From: Dryas octopetala
Taxonomy: Eukaryota; Streptophyta; Magnoliopsida; Rosales; Rosaceae
Length of the DNA stretch: 64,000 nucleotides
Assembly: GCA_963921425.1 (NCBI GenBank)
Contig: OY992833.1
Location: forward strand, 21,723,454 to 21,787,453
Direction of reading: 5' to 3'
Below, in pieces: positions 1 to 12,239 of this stretch. Numbering within the stretch: the first letter of the stretch is position 1; each line of letters begins with the position of its first letter. Made by a program: the position numbers and the translations under genes. The notes under the pieces were generated by a model that made no database searches, was not told where the DNA came from, and saw only the letters and a list, made by a program, of their open reading frames with translations.

Positions 1-225
1 ATTATCCTCCTGCCCATTTTTCAGACTTGTTGTATGGAGTAACCCATACATTGTACTTGGTGAAAGCACCACGAATTTGTGGGTAATCGTCCTCTAATAA
101 AAGGAGTCTTGTAATTAACTGATCCTGGAATCAAACAATAACCAATAGGGTTCCCAGGTTTGGTCTTTTTATTAGGGTTCACCACAACCAGCCCAGATCG
201 ATGGCTTCAAACCCACAACCATCAT
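1..225 (-). pseudogene. Copper amine oxidase fragment (frameshifted second copy)
   Basis: Read on the minus strand, this stretch closely matches part of exon 4 of the intact amine oxidase gene at 2452-6159 (compare 3110-3320). The residues corresponding to [20 protein letters not shown] are still recognisable. Two short insertions, about 4 bases each, lie near 105-115 (after the IPGS segment) and near 198-202 (next to the LVVVNP segment); each breaks the frame. Similarity stops at about 225, so the rest of exon 4, including the HxH copper ligands, is absent on this side. The window edge cuts the other end, so more of the copy may lie to the left. It is best read as a tandem duplicate that has decayed. 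Confidence 0.8.
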
Positions 226-1080
226 GATTGCCCCACAAGCTTTGAGGGTATGGACCGCTGTCCCTGTACATATTGACATATAGATCGACCGTTGCCAAAA
301 GATTAAATAAAATCTTAAAGGAAAAGGCCAATTCGCAGAAAAGGCCACGGAAGGAACGCTCGATTGATCATATATCAGACATCGACAAAATTAACAATGG
401 GAAACCACACAAATTAAGAGAAAAGTTTCGAATATTAATGCCCTACTTGCATTTACGTTTGTGGGTTTGTACTTTGGACACATATATAGAATCTTGTGAC
501 CACCAGCATGGATTTGAAATTAATAGATTTTTTCCGGGCCAAAAAAAAAAAAAATTGATAGATTTTTTTAATTAAAAGTGGAATCCATATACACTTCGAG
601 GCTATTGATATATTTATATAAGTATGAAGAAACAATAACATACAAGAAAACTAAAATCTAACTAACTCTCTTCGTTAAGGAATCTCTCAAATAATTTTAT
701 TTAAATGATTTCTCATAGGGTCCATTTCCTTTTGTATTTCAACAGTCTATTTTTTTAGGTATTTATTCAAAGATTATCTTTACAAAAAAATTAGACAAAT
801 GAAAAACCATTAAAATATCTAATTTTATTCAAATAAATAGATCAACAAAATAATTTCGATAAAAACTTGAAATGATAACCATTTAATCCAACAGTTAAAT
901 GGTTTTCGATTTATCTAATTTTTTACATAGATGACCATTCATGAATATAAAAAAAAGTAGACAGTTTCAATCATCAAAATACAATGTAAAACATGCCCCA
1001 CGAAGATCTCTTAAATAAAATTATTTAAAAAATCTCGTAACGAAAGCTCCCTCATATCTTAAGATATATACAAGGAAGAA
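226..1080. other. Intergenic, no gene seen
   Basis: AT-rich DNA between the amine oxidase fragment and a copia remnant. It holds short poly-A runs (near 541-554) and no coding pattern or recognisable element ends. Confidence 0.5.
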
Positions 1081-1370
1081 TTATCTAAAAACGCTAGGAG
1101 AGGAATCCTTATCCAACAAGGTGGAGGAAACCAGTTGACTTGACAAGGAAGAATCCTTGTTAAATTTTTTATTGGTTATCACACCCCTTGCAAGCTGAAC
1201 GGATCGGAAGTTGGGATAGAATAAAGGAAAAACAATCATGATCAGAAAGCCCACTGATCTTGGGTGCAAACATAACGGACTTTAAGCTCTTGACCTTTTT
1301 CCGAATATAATGATAGTCAACCTCAATATGCATGGTGCGTGGGAGTATGGAAAATCGGATTGGAAGCAAG
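1081..1370 (-). mobile_element. Ty1/copia polyprotein 3' remnant
   Basis: A minus-strand frame around 1270-1350 encodes TMHIEVDYHYIRKKVKSL. This matches the well-known end of the copia RNase H region (consensus style RTKHIEVDYHFIRE). Downstream residues are out of frame and resemble the usual copia tail (SQLPIRSACKG), followed by AT-rich DNA that may be the start of a 3' LTR. No other part of the polyprotein, no complete LTR and no target duplication were found, so this is a small dead fragment. Confidence 0.55.
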
Positions 1371-2451
1371 ATAAATAGTACTAATTAACATTATCACACC
1401 ACAACTTAATTGGGACAACTGAGAGGTAGACAGAGATCCTTAAAAAGAGAACGAAGCCAAAAGATAAAAGACATTCATCGATAATTAATTACATTTTACA
1501 CCTTTGTAGTTTGGGTGAAGTTTCCTTTGGTATTTTTGGAAAAATTATTGTATGTAACCGTAATACTACGTACATGATGACGTAGTATTACTAATCTACT
1601 TAGATTATAACACATGTACAATTTTAAGGATATTTGTTAGGATTGAGGGTTTTAGAAATTAATTATTGTATACGTGCTACAATTTAAGTGAATTAGTAAC
1701 ATCACTTCATTATGTTACGTGGTATTACGGTTACACACAATAATTTATCGTATTTTTTATATTTAAAATATTGCAATGTCTAAACTAAACTTCTAAAAAA
1801 TTGCAATGTCAACCATTTATGAAATTTTCCATTAATTAAGCTGTTTTATGCTTATGTGACATGTGTGGACCCCACTTTATGTTGATGTGGAACTCAAATA
1901 AGTTCATAAAAAATTGTAAAAAAAAAAATGCAAGAAAAAAAAAAAGAGAAGAAAAAACAGCTCTGCTCCATCTCCATATATATATATATATGGAGGAGCA
2001 GCAGGTGAAAAGACGACTAGGATTCGATTTTAATGAAGCCATCTCCATCTCATATTCTCAATGAAGCAAACTCTATGATTAGATATTATTGCCATTTTAA
2101 TTAATTAATAAATAGCTTACGGTTTTTTCTCATTATCTTAAAAATTATTTTTGCTTTGTTAATCATTTGTCAGAATGCATATCATTTTATTCAGGTTTTT
2201 CTATAAATTTTACAAGATCATTCATTCAGTAGATGAAATCCATATTCAAATTTTGAGCTAAATCAACTCATGAATTGAATAAAAAAAATTATACAAACCC
2301 AAATTATCTATTGTTATATAAAAAAAACACCATTTGCATATTATAGTGAATGAAGATCTTTATTGGGTACTGACATATATGTAATACAAATTAACTCTTA
2401 TTAAGGTAAAAACAAAGAAATTAGACAAAATTCAAACGCTAATATTTAGAG
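1371..2451. other. Intergenic, downstream of amine oxidase
   Basis: AT-rich DNA without a supported gene. A TA run flanked by complementary bases (about 1970-1998, ccatata...tatatgg) could fold as a hairpin. The 3' UTR and poly-A site of the amine oxidase gene must lie in the right-hand part. Confidence 0.5.
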
Positions 2452-5400
2452 TTATGTAGTACAGTTACGCAAGTCCACATGCTTAGGAGGTTTTGTTTTA
2501 AGCACAGGATTGCTCTCAAAGAAATTGGTAGGCCGGAGCTCAAATCCACCACTCAATGTTGGCATCACTGGAAAATCTTCTTGGCAAGGAACATGATGAA
2601 AGCCAATGGTGTACCATAACACTATGTCCTTATTTTCAATCTCTCGATTCCTGCACATTTAATTTGCACTAATTAGGGACAAGAAGAAAAAGCATAGTGG
2701 AAACAATCACCTAAAATTGTCACACCAATTACCACTAAGAAAATTTTTACAAAATAACCCATTTTAATACTTGATATACTTTTTTGACCTTCTATCGGTA
2801 AATTTACAATTTTGACTCTTTAGATCATTTTTAATCTGAATTAACTCTATTTTGATATGGACTATTCATGGTGGTCAAGACAATGGCTGAGATGGTGTTG
2901 ATCACATCTTAATTGGCCTCTAGCTCGATCGACCATGATTGAATGAGTGGTAATTCAATCATTTTACAGCCCAAATGAATAAAAATTGTAAACTTTTTAT
3001 GAATAAATAAACTAGATATGAAAATGGGTCATTTAGTGAAGATTCCTTATCTTAATACCTGAGGCTCCAAGTAGCCAATGTATCATCTCCATGGCTCCCA
3101 TCAGTGAATTGTCCTCCTGCCCATTTTTCGGACTTGTTATAAGGTGTGACCCATACGTTATACTTGGTGAAGGCACCTCGGATTTGTGGGTAATCATCCT
3201 CGGATAAAAGTGGGTTTGAAATTGACCCTGGAATTAGACGATAGCCTATGTTGTTTCCAGGTTTGGTCTTCTTATTAGGGTTTACCACAACAAGCTCAGA
3301 TGGCTTCAAGCCCAGTTGAATTTGTGCATCTGATTCAGTTTTGGCTGTCTCACTCTCAACTGTCCAATAACTCTTCCTAGGTGAGCTGTGGTCTGTCACT
3401 CTTTTGGTCACCAAATTGCTTTTGACAAAGGAGTTGGCTTCACCATCAATGTCTAGATCAAGATAGTAGGTTAAGAAGTGGTCATGGTACACCCCAATGG
3501 TGTTATCTGCTAGCAATGTGCCATAAGCATCTCCTTTTATTTGATCAGTGTGAGTGTATGCCACACCCTTCACTTCTAGTAGTCCTGTTAGCCCCACCTG
3601 TTGAGAAAGAAAAATGATCTAGTTTTGCAATAAAACCCCTAATTATCATCATTAATATAATCTTTAGTCCACTTTATTTTCTGAGAACATAATATAACAA
3701 TATAGTGATATTTATTTATTACATCAATTATTATATATGGTATATTGTTAATTAATCTATCAAACCCACTGTTACAGGTGGTCTCTCTAACATTACATGT
3801 TTCGGTCATTAATTAAACGTACCAATACAAATAAATCATATCTCTATTAAAAATATATAATCAAATTATTATGTCAGAAATCATATCATACGTACCCCAA
3901 ATTTGATGGAGCCGCTTGGCTTAAATTCCCAATCAAGTATGTAATCATAGTTGCCCACTGTAGAGACCATCCTCACTATTAAGTTCACCTCTGGCCTAAC
4001 CTCTGTTATCTACATTAAAACCATATAACTCTCATGTCAAAGTGTCAAACTACCACATCCACACAAAAAAAGAAAGAGGTTCTATGCACAAAATAGTCTC
4101 ACATTTTTAAAAATATAACAGTTTGGTCCCTTTTAATTGTCTAAATTAATGCAATTTTCATTTAGCGTTGAAAAACTCTTACAACTGTTTGATCCCTCAT
4201 AAGCTCAACTTAAAAACTGGACTAAACTAAAAGAAATTTAAAATGTATATTTTTATATCATTGTAAGTCAAGAAGTGAACATTTACTATAATTTTTGTAT
4301 AAAAAATTAAAATTAAAATGAATTTAATGGATTACCACCTTCCCTGCAGGAATTGCTGTTTCAGTGTGACGCCACAAGACAGTCCCAGCATGTTGCTCGA
4401 ATATGCAGAAAGCATTGGGAATATGAACAGGAGTAGCATCTGCCCCAGCATCATAGTATGCATCTGCCCCAGCATCATAGTATGCATCTATGAATGCAGC
4501 ATTGGCAGGACAATCAGTGAAGGGCTCTAATGACACGGCGCATAGTCCTAACCCGAATTCACCAGCATCAAAGAAGGTCTTGTAGTACCATTCTTCTGTT
4601 GGGTCCATGTATGGCACAAACAGCTCGGATATGAATCCTCTGTACAATACTTGACGATATCTACTCTTCTCCAAATCATAAATTGATGCTAGAGAAATTA
4701 CTGGGCCAGCTCGAGCATCAAATCCTAGATGGAACACCCAATTGGCCCAACTGAGTGTAATGAGAAATCACAAAGTAAATTAACAAATGTTAAAGAGGTT
4801 CAAAATTCCAATTTAAGAAAGAAAAAAATTATAACAGGAATTAAGGCTAATTAAAGTCAAACACATAAGATCTACACTATGTAGCAAAGTATTGGGTTGG
4901 GCTTATTGGGCCGGATGACAAACTCAATCAGGGCTCAGAGGTAAAATCTTAGGACTTGTTACATAAGCTTCTCTAAAAGTCCATGTTAGGATTGTAGGAA
5001 TAAGACAGCAGTTGACCAAAATGTAGAACCCCAGATATGCAGGTCACTGCCGGCATTTGCCATTAGTCAATAGCCATCATTATACTAGTCAACGGCTACA
5101 ACTTAATTTGTTTTGTTTCCTAGTGTTTGATGCAATTTCTACCTACCTACTAGGCTACTACCTAGTATGTGCAATACTTTAGGTTCATTGTGAAGTGAAA
5201 CCTCCCCAAGATAATGCCAATTATGGAGTCAAAATTAACCAATTTTTTAAATCTTTTACAAAATTAGAACCACCTAAAACTTTATAAAAAATTTGATCAA
5301 CAATGTGAAAGCGTACATCTTTTATCATTTTTTTTAGACAAACAAAAATATGTCACATTGATCATTACCTTATTATATGTCCGTCAATTTTGAATCCGGG

Positions 5401-6159
5401 TCCATCCGGTTGCACCATAGTGAAACCATTTAGTTTTGGACCGAACGGCGGCTTCAGCTTTGACCGCCGGTACTCCGTTCCCTCTGCCTTTGGCACCGGA
5501 ATCCTATCCCTATCATAATATTCAACTATCTTCAGTTCATCAAGATCAACCAACAAAGATATCCCCTCCAAGGGCCTCATGTACACATTAGCTGTTCCCT
5601 CTACATAATAACACAAAATTTTGATCACTCTTCTACTATGCTCCTCCCCAAACCACCCAACTGAAAACGTAGTACAAACAATCTCGGACAAATTAAGCCC
5701 CCTCTTCTTGACCGAGTCAAGAAATGGTTGATAGGACTGTGGCAGTGCACTTGCCTTTGTCTGTTCATCCAAGGTGAGCAAAGGGTAGCCATGTCCACCA
5801 TAGACCTTATCAGACACTATAGAACGAGTTGATAAGTCCACTATGATTTCATGGGATTGTTTGGTGAGCCTTGTAATGACAAAGGCTCTGCGAGGTGGGG
5901 TTTTGGACTTGGGTTTTGATGAGAGCCATGTTTGGATGATGGGCTTGTCTGGCTCGTCCAAGCCTATGTATTGGAAGGTTAGGTTGTGTTTGGAGGGGGG
6001 ATATGATTTTTGGACAATAGTCCGGACCAGAGTGAACTCAGATGGGGTTAGAGGGTCAAGTGGGTGGTGGTGGTGGGTGCTTAGGGTTGAGATTGGTGAG
6101 AAGGTGATCAAGAAGGAAGAAGAGAGTAATAAGAGCGTTAGTTTCAATGGTGAAGCCAT
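2452..6159 (-). CDS. Secreted copper amine oxidase (primary/diamine oxidase)
   Basis: Oxidatively deaminates primary amines such as putrescine to aldehyde, ammonia and H2O2, normally in the plant apoplast. Five exons fit: 5369-6159, 4336-4750, 3896-4009, 3059-3597, 2452-2650, all with GT-AG introns, giving 685 residues. Seen: an N-terminal hydrophobic signal peptide ([16 protein letters not shown]) followed by a His run; catalytic-base motif [11 protein letters not shown] (Asp ~325); cofactor motif TVGNYDY, whose Tyr (~423) becomes topaquinone; copper ligands in YHDHF (His ~478 and 480) and in FHHVP (His ~639). All key residues are present, so the enzyme should be active. I chose the ATG at 6159; an in-frame ATG at 6183 would add 8 residues, but lies only a few bases from the start site expected from the TATA box. 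Oddity: an 8-residue tandem duplication in exon 2. Substrate preference cannot be read from sequence. Confidence 0.93.
4436..4489. repeat. 24-bp in-frame tandem duplication in amine oxidase exon 2
   Basis: Two perfect 24-bp copies (4436-4459 and 4460-4483) plus a partial third start. In the protein they give YYDAGADA repeated twice, just before the conserved NAFCIFE segment. Family members normally have a single stretch here. The frame is kept, so the effect is an added 8-residue loop. Confidence 0.9.
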
Positions 6160-6220
6160 GGCTATTGGCTTCTTCTTGTGCATGTGGAATAATCAAAGTA
6201 GCTAGCTTGACACCTTGTCC

Positions 6221-6230
6221 TTATATAGCA
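6221..6230 (-). promoter_or_regulatory. TATA box of amine oxidase gene
   Basis: On the minus strand the sequence reads TGCTATATAAGG, a good plant TATA box. A start site about 30 bases downstream would fall near 6190, leaving roughly 30 bases of leader before the ATG at 6159. Confidence 0.6.
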
Positions 6231-7080
6231 TTGAACCCAAAAGTGCTTTCGGTTCTATTAGTTAGATTTTACTTGAAATAGTTTTTTTTTCCCATCAAAT
6301 TATGGGAAATAACATGTTTTAGCTTTGAAAATCTCTCAATTTCTCTTTATGATGTACTCTTTCTTTGTTCCTTGCAATAAGATAGTCCTTAATGGACTCT
6401 TGTGGGTGATTGTTCTGTGAAGGGTCCATTGAATAGACCTCTTCCAGATGTATACTAAGGCTAATTACAAATAAATTAATAAAAAATTTCATAATTACAT
6501 TTTAATCAATGCATTTTTTTATAATTTCTTTTTAGTTACAATTGACCAAGATGAAAAAATATAAATTACAATAAATTAAGAAACATACATTACTATTCAG
6601 ATTTAGATTTATATTATGTTTGTATTTGATTGTTACGTAGCAAAAAGGCTTATGGGTTAGCTCTCGGAACCTAAACCCTAAGTCATAAGCTCCATAACTC
6701 TAATTTTAACCCTAAATCTCATTTGCATACCCTAAATTAAAGTAAAGGCACATCATAATTTTACGCTCATAAATAATGGAAAAAAAAAGAGGGAAAAATG
6801 ATATTTTTCAATACACCAAAATACATTACATCATCAAGTGGATTAGGATTAAAAACTAAAATGAGATATAATTTCAAAAAACTCATTGACCTTTACGGGA
6901 AAAGAAAATTTACATTGACCATTAAGTAATATTGAAATGTTTTATTAATTTAAATGTAATTTGCTATATATAAATATATAATATCTAATCCAAATTTTAA
7001 CAAATCAAACAAATATTATTATTAAAGCAATAATAATAATTTAGTGGAATACATAGGATTAAGTTAACCATTACTTAAAA
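6231..7080. other. Amine oxidase upstream region, no gene
   Basis: AT-rich promoter-side DNA. It contains a few 'aaccctaa'-like words (6668-6728) that resemble interstitial telomere-like motifs but do not form a tandem array. No coding pattern. Confidence 0.45.
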
Positions 7081-7535
7081 ATGGGGCAGGTGAGGACCAA
7101 AATATTCTAGTTTTTCCAATTATGGGTTCCAAATTTCCAATCAATATCTTGGCTTGGGTTTGATTCTAGTTTCACTGGGTCATGGTTCGATTGTGATTGT
7201 GAAAACTTTTCCTTCCAAGCTTAAAATGGGGCAGGTGAGGACAAAAATATTCAAGTTTTTCCAATTATGGGTTCCAAATTTCCAATCAATATCTTGGCTT
7301 AAGTTTGATTCTAGTTTCATTGGGTCATGGTTAGATTGTGATTGTGAAAATTTTTCCTTCCAAGCATTTTGTACAATGGGGCAGGCGAGGACAAAAATAT
7401 TCAAGTTTTTCCAATTATGGGTTCCAATCAATATCTTGGCTTGGGGCCTTGGGTTTGATTCTAGTTTCACCGGGTCATGGCTAGATTGTGATTGTGAAAA
7501 CTTTTCCTTCCAAGCATTTAGTACAACAGTCAATG
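7081..7535. repeat. Three-copy tandem repeat, unit ~146 bp
   Basis: Copies begin at 7081, 7226 and 7376, each with atggggcagg; they share phrases such as tccaattatgggttcc and gggtcatgg. Spacings are 145 and 150 bases; small indels separate the copies. Frames across it (for example 7154-7579) are open only because the unit is repeated and lack protein similarity that I recognise. Confidence 0.9.
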
Positions 7536-8524
7536 CTTTGCGATCACATTCAATACAAGACAATGGCCTAACATTCTAACGATGGTTGGTCCGCACGGAC
7601 CACACTTCCTCTCAATACCTTTGGATTACATAAGAATACTAATACTATCAGGAAAGAAAGGGCACTGCTTGAGTACTCATATGGGCTCATATAATTAGTG
7701 ATGAGTACAAGATTAATACTCAAAATTGAGTACTTAAGAATTTTCCATTAGGGAAGGGTTCAAATTAATAATATATAAAAGAACTTCTAATAAGGCAGGC
7801 CTTTGCTGGAGTTACAAAGACAACATTTCCATCTTACATCAAAGAGCAATGGCATGCCTCCAGCAGTCCAGCTACTAACTCTCTTCCTCCCACTTGGACA
7901 TTCATGAGACTAAATCTTAAGCTGTATTATCTTGATTAGACATCTTTAATTTCTTTCGTCCATTTTTAATATGTTAAGTTTTCTGGGAATGAAACCAGCC
8001 CTTGAGCTATGTAAAAATTTTCTAAAAATGAGACCAACCCTTGAGCTATGTAAAAAGCTTCAGAAAATACTTCTTTGATTAATAAAATTTACCTAGATCA
8101 TCATTTACTACAAGTATAAAATGACATAATACCCAGAAAAAGAAATTAGTTATTAGATTTTAGATTTTAGCTTAATATCGGCAGCTCTGTAGAAATTTCC
8201 GTGCCTGCCCATGTTGTTGAAGTTACTATCTCCATAGTTCAAAAACAAATAAGCTCTCCACTTGGGGATACTTCAGCTGAGCGTGAGGTTCAATTCAAAG
8301 CTTACTTCCACCAAACACCATCTCCATGTTATAGCCACCCACCCACAAATTTCATCATTGATCGGCCAGAACCTACAAGTAGATGGTAGAGAATAAATTT
8401 TTAAAAGCGGAATGTGTGGGTGAACAGGCACATGAGTGACTGTTAGAACTTGTTAAATTTGTTGTCATTAAATCAAGTTACCACAACATACAAATAATAT
8501 TCATCAACTTACCATGATTTGAAA
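7536..8524. other. Intergenic, no gene seen
   Basis: AT-rich DNA. A short direct repeat (about 7987-8052) carries 'accagcccttgagctatgtaa'-like copies. The right end probably holds the RRP41 3' UTR. Confidence 0.45.
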
Positions 8525-10829
8525 CTATACACCACGGCGATACTCCAATTGCTTTGTATTCTCTAGTAAAATCTGTCATACAAACCCAGATGAAAATTCC
8601 AATAATGACAACACTGGAACAAGAAAATGAAGCAAACTCTCATTGAGCAATGACCACTTTTCGAAACAGAGGCCACATGACAATGCAGAATCTTTCATTG
8701 GGAAAAAAATATAACAAAAAAGGTAGCCAAAAGTCCTTACTTCTCGAATGTAATTTGCAACTGCTTTGCAGCCTTCAATTGCAAGTTGCATTACGTTTTC
8801 AAAAATATCCAAAGGTAATTTAGCATCCATCTGCATTAACAAACATGGAAAATGAGTGGTTTACAGGAGAAGGCACTGAATGGGATACCATGTATGTCAA
8901 TTACTACAATTATTGGAACTTAAACTTTGTGAAGAATAAATTAAAAAACAGATTATGACATAAGAACCTGAAGAAGAGTCACTTTGTCCAACTTTGGCAT
9001 AATTCCTAAAGTGACATCAGGGCCTCCAGCACTATCTTCTACATAATTTAAATCTGTCCATCCAACAACAATAAACCCATATGAAAATTACAACATCATA
9101 CTAGTAAAGAGGCATTATAGAGGCAAAAAAGAAGTAATGATCAAATACAAATATAAATCAAAGTATATATTTACCAAGCAGAGGGGTGCTATTAAGGTAT
9201 CCAGAACTACAGGAAGTAACAAGATCACGCATTGGAATTCCAGCATCTGCAAGGGCCAGGGTTGCAGCATTGATACATGCAGATCTAGTTCCTGCAGAAG
9301 CAAAACAAATTTCAAACTCAAGGATAGATCTTCCCATTCTTAAATTGAACTAGTAAAGCAGCCGGTTCAAATCCAGCAGTATTTGCAAAGTGTTACAGAA
9401 AGAGGGGCTAGGATGACACTTTGGGTAACACTGTATTGAACAACAATAACAATTAATAGACTCTGCCTGCAGCATAGTTGACCCTCAAACCAAACTGTCT
9501 TAATAGTAGCTATAGAACACAAACTAGCAGACAGCTTGTAATTCAAATATAAGTGGTCCATAGTAAATTCCCATTCTATAAAATGAATTCAGGAGGCTTC
9601 ATTTTTCCAACAAATAAGCTTGAATCTACAAATGTATTCAATAACAGAGGATCAAACATGGAAAAAAATGTAGAAAGAGACAGAGCAGCATCAATATATC
9701 ATATATTCTGAATGTAGATTATCATATCGGACTTGTGACTACATAGAGACATTGCAATATACCTCCATCTGCTTGTAGAACTTGCACAAAAATATCTATC
9801 TGCAAAAAACATATACAAGGCTTCAGAAAAGAACAACTGTGCATTCATGCAGGAAAAGTTCCCAAGACGCTAACTACAATAGAACCTGAGACCGAGGCAT
9901 TAAATGCGTCAAAATGCATGCTTCCATGGTTTGGCGAATAACTAGAGATATCTCTGTGGATCGCCTGAGAGCATCAAGGATACACATATCAATTATATTT
10001 TAATGTAGTAATGGATACAACACGGTTATGCTAAAATTAAAATAGAAGATCACATAAAGCATTTATGGTTGGAAATTGAAAGAGAATAGAAGATATAACC
10101 TATCACCCTTTGGTTTTCTCATACGATCTCCAGTACTAAAATTTGCCATGGTGTATTCACAGCGCACCTAAAATTATTCACAATTATGGACAATATTTAC
10201 AAATATATAAATGCCTGTTAAGTTTAACATATCAAACACAAGTATGCAACATGGATAAGTTCAATAAATAGAGATTTAGATAAGTTATTACCAGCGCATT
10301 GTCACTCATTTGTTGGCTCCTATTTTGGACCTGAAAAACAAAGTAAATTATAAAAATTTAACTTGAAAATTAGAAAAGAATTGTGAAATACTAATAATGA
10401 GTACCACATATAAGCTTACTAAAATTTTAGCTCATACTGAACTGAAGCGTGCAAAAAGGTTTAAAACATGGATTAACTAACCTCTCTAGGGCCATACACA
10501 GCAGCAATGACTTTGGTGTTACCCATCTCAAACACAGCAGAACTGAATTTTAACATGCAAGATGAATTAAAAACAAAATAAAAAACAATTAAAAAAAGAA
10601 AGCAAGGTTTTAGTAATTAGAACCCATCGGCTTTGGCCACAACACCAATCTCTGCTCGAATTTGTCTCATCTGCGATCAAGGATAAAAAGAAAATTTTAA
10701 TTAATTGATTAAAACAAATGAAGAACTTTATAATGATAATTAAATGAAAATGAAAATAGAAAGATAGATAAATACTTCCATGGGGCGGCGACCATCTAAG
10801 CGAAGACCTTCAGGGCTCACGTACTCCAT
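8525..10829 (-). CDS. RRP41: Exosome complex subunit RRP41 (RNase PH fold)
   Basis: Core subunit of the RNA exosome, which processes and degrades RNA 3'-to-5' in nucleus and cytosol; the plant RRP41 is known to keep phosphorolytic activity, unlike yeast and animals. Eleven coding exons fit: 10776-10829, 10624-10670, 10482-10542, 10292-10330, 10100-10167, 9886-9964, 9763-9799, 9175-9291, 8968-9053, 8741-8830, 8525-8572, giving 241 residues, the same length as Arabidopsis RRP41. It starts [15 protein letters not shown] and contains [31 protein letters not shown], and [11 protein letters not shown], all hallmarks of the RNase PH-like subunits. The ATG directly follows a splice acceptor (caacag), so the leader is split: a non-coding first exon probably ends at 11454 (gccgaag|gtattt), with an intron to 10830. 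Identification is firm; the 5' UTR exon is inferred. Confidence 0.95.
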
Positions 10830-11569
10830 CTGTTGGAACACCATTACAACCAAATTACAAAACTCCATAACTAACAAGAAACAAATAGTAGGGAAAACCA
10901 ATCATCATCGAAATGTAAACATTATAACGACCAAACTACAAAGTTCGATAGTTAATCCACAATTGAACATCATAAAAAACAACCACAAATACAACAGCTT
11001 TGTTACAGTTACGGCAACAATATGTACAACAGAATTTACTTGTAGTCATGCATTTCAACTCTAGAAACTCAATTCAAACAATCCCAAACGAACTTAATTT
11101 TCATCCTTAAGTTACAATTCAACTTACACCCATCACCCAAAAATTTTTACCACATTTTATAAATGAATACGAACCCTCTTACGTTTCTGACTTTATGCCC
11201 ACAATTTATTACAAACTACACTAACCTCTGGAGCGTGTGCTCAAGGCTTTTGTTTAACGTGAAAATATGCCTAAAACAAATAGTTTTCAAACTCAGCAGC
11301 CAGGCAACAACAACATAGCCTCAAATAATGAGCTTGAAAAACCTTTCAAGATAAAACGCAGCCAGTCAAGCTCACCGGTTAAGCAAAAAAAGCAGCTAAC
11401 TGCGAACAAAAAACAGAACAAATACAAGAAATTAAACCCTAGAGAAGAAATACCTTCGGCCTTTGGGAGCAAATCAGCTAAACAAGTTTCTGCGATTGGG
11501 CGCCAACTGCCGAACTGGGAAGTCTGGGACTGCGTCAGACTGCCCGACTGTGAGACTAGGGCTAGCTGA

Positions 11570-12230
11570 GCCTGGGCCTCAAGGGCTGCGATGGGCTTAG
11601 TGGGGGATATGGGCTTTTGGAGAAAGGTTGGCTATGTATAAAATGACTAGAAAGAAAATAAATGGATTTGCATGATTTTTTTTTTTTAAGAGTTAGTAAT
11701 TTAAAACGGGTTATTAGTAATCAAATAGGTATTTAAAATGGGTTATTAGTAATTTAAATATGTGTAATTAGATTAATCTGAGGACCCTTATAAAATAGTC
11801 CATCACACTTCCTTGGTCCCTTATACTAGTCATTTTGCAATGGTACCACTTCACATTACTACTGCATAATACATAATAACATTAGCATTACATGTAAGAC
11901 CTTTTAAATTGTTGGTTAAAGCAAATTGAATGGTTGAGAATTGAGATCGCATCTAACCAGAACTTCTCTGTAACAGAGATAGTGATGTGGCATAAAAAAT
12001 GTAAGAGGAGAGTCTCATATTTCAATGTTCAAATTCTCTCTCCTCTCACATCTCACACAGTCACACATAACATTATCTTATTTTTCTTACACATTTAATG
12101 TTTCTTGGAAATACAATTGTACAGTAAATGTGAAATCTCAGTGTACAAGAAGAATAATGTTACTAGAGCTGCATTTTTGTGCAATGTTACTAGAGCGGTA
12201 GAGCCTAGAGGTGATCTATTGTGTATACAA
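11570..12230. other. Upstream region of RRP41, no gene
   Basis: Probable RRP41 promoter side followed by AT-rich DNA up to the target duplication of the Mutator-like MITE. No clear TATA box seen. Confidence 0.4.
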
Positions 12231-12239
12231 CAACAATAT

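Noticed and set aside
6660-6730. aaccctaa-like words suggesting telomere repeat
   Set aside because: Only a few scattered, imperfect words; no tandem (TTTAGGG)n array.
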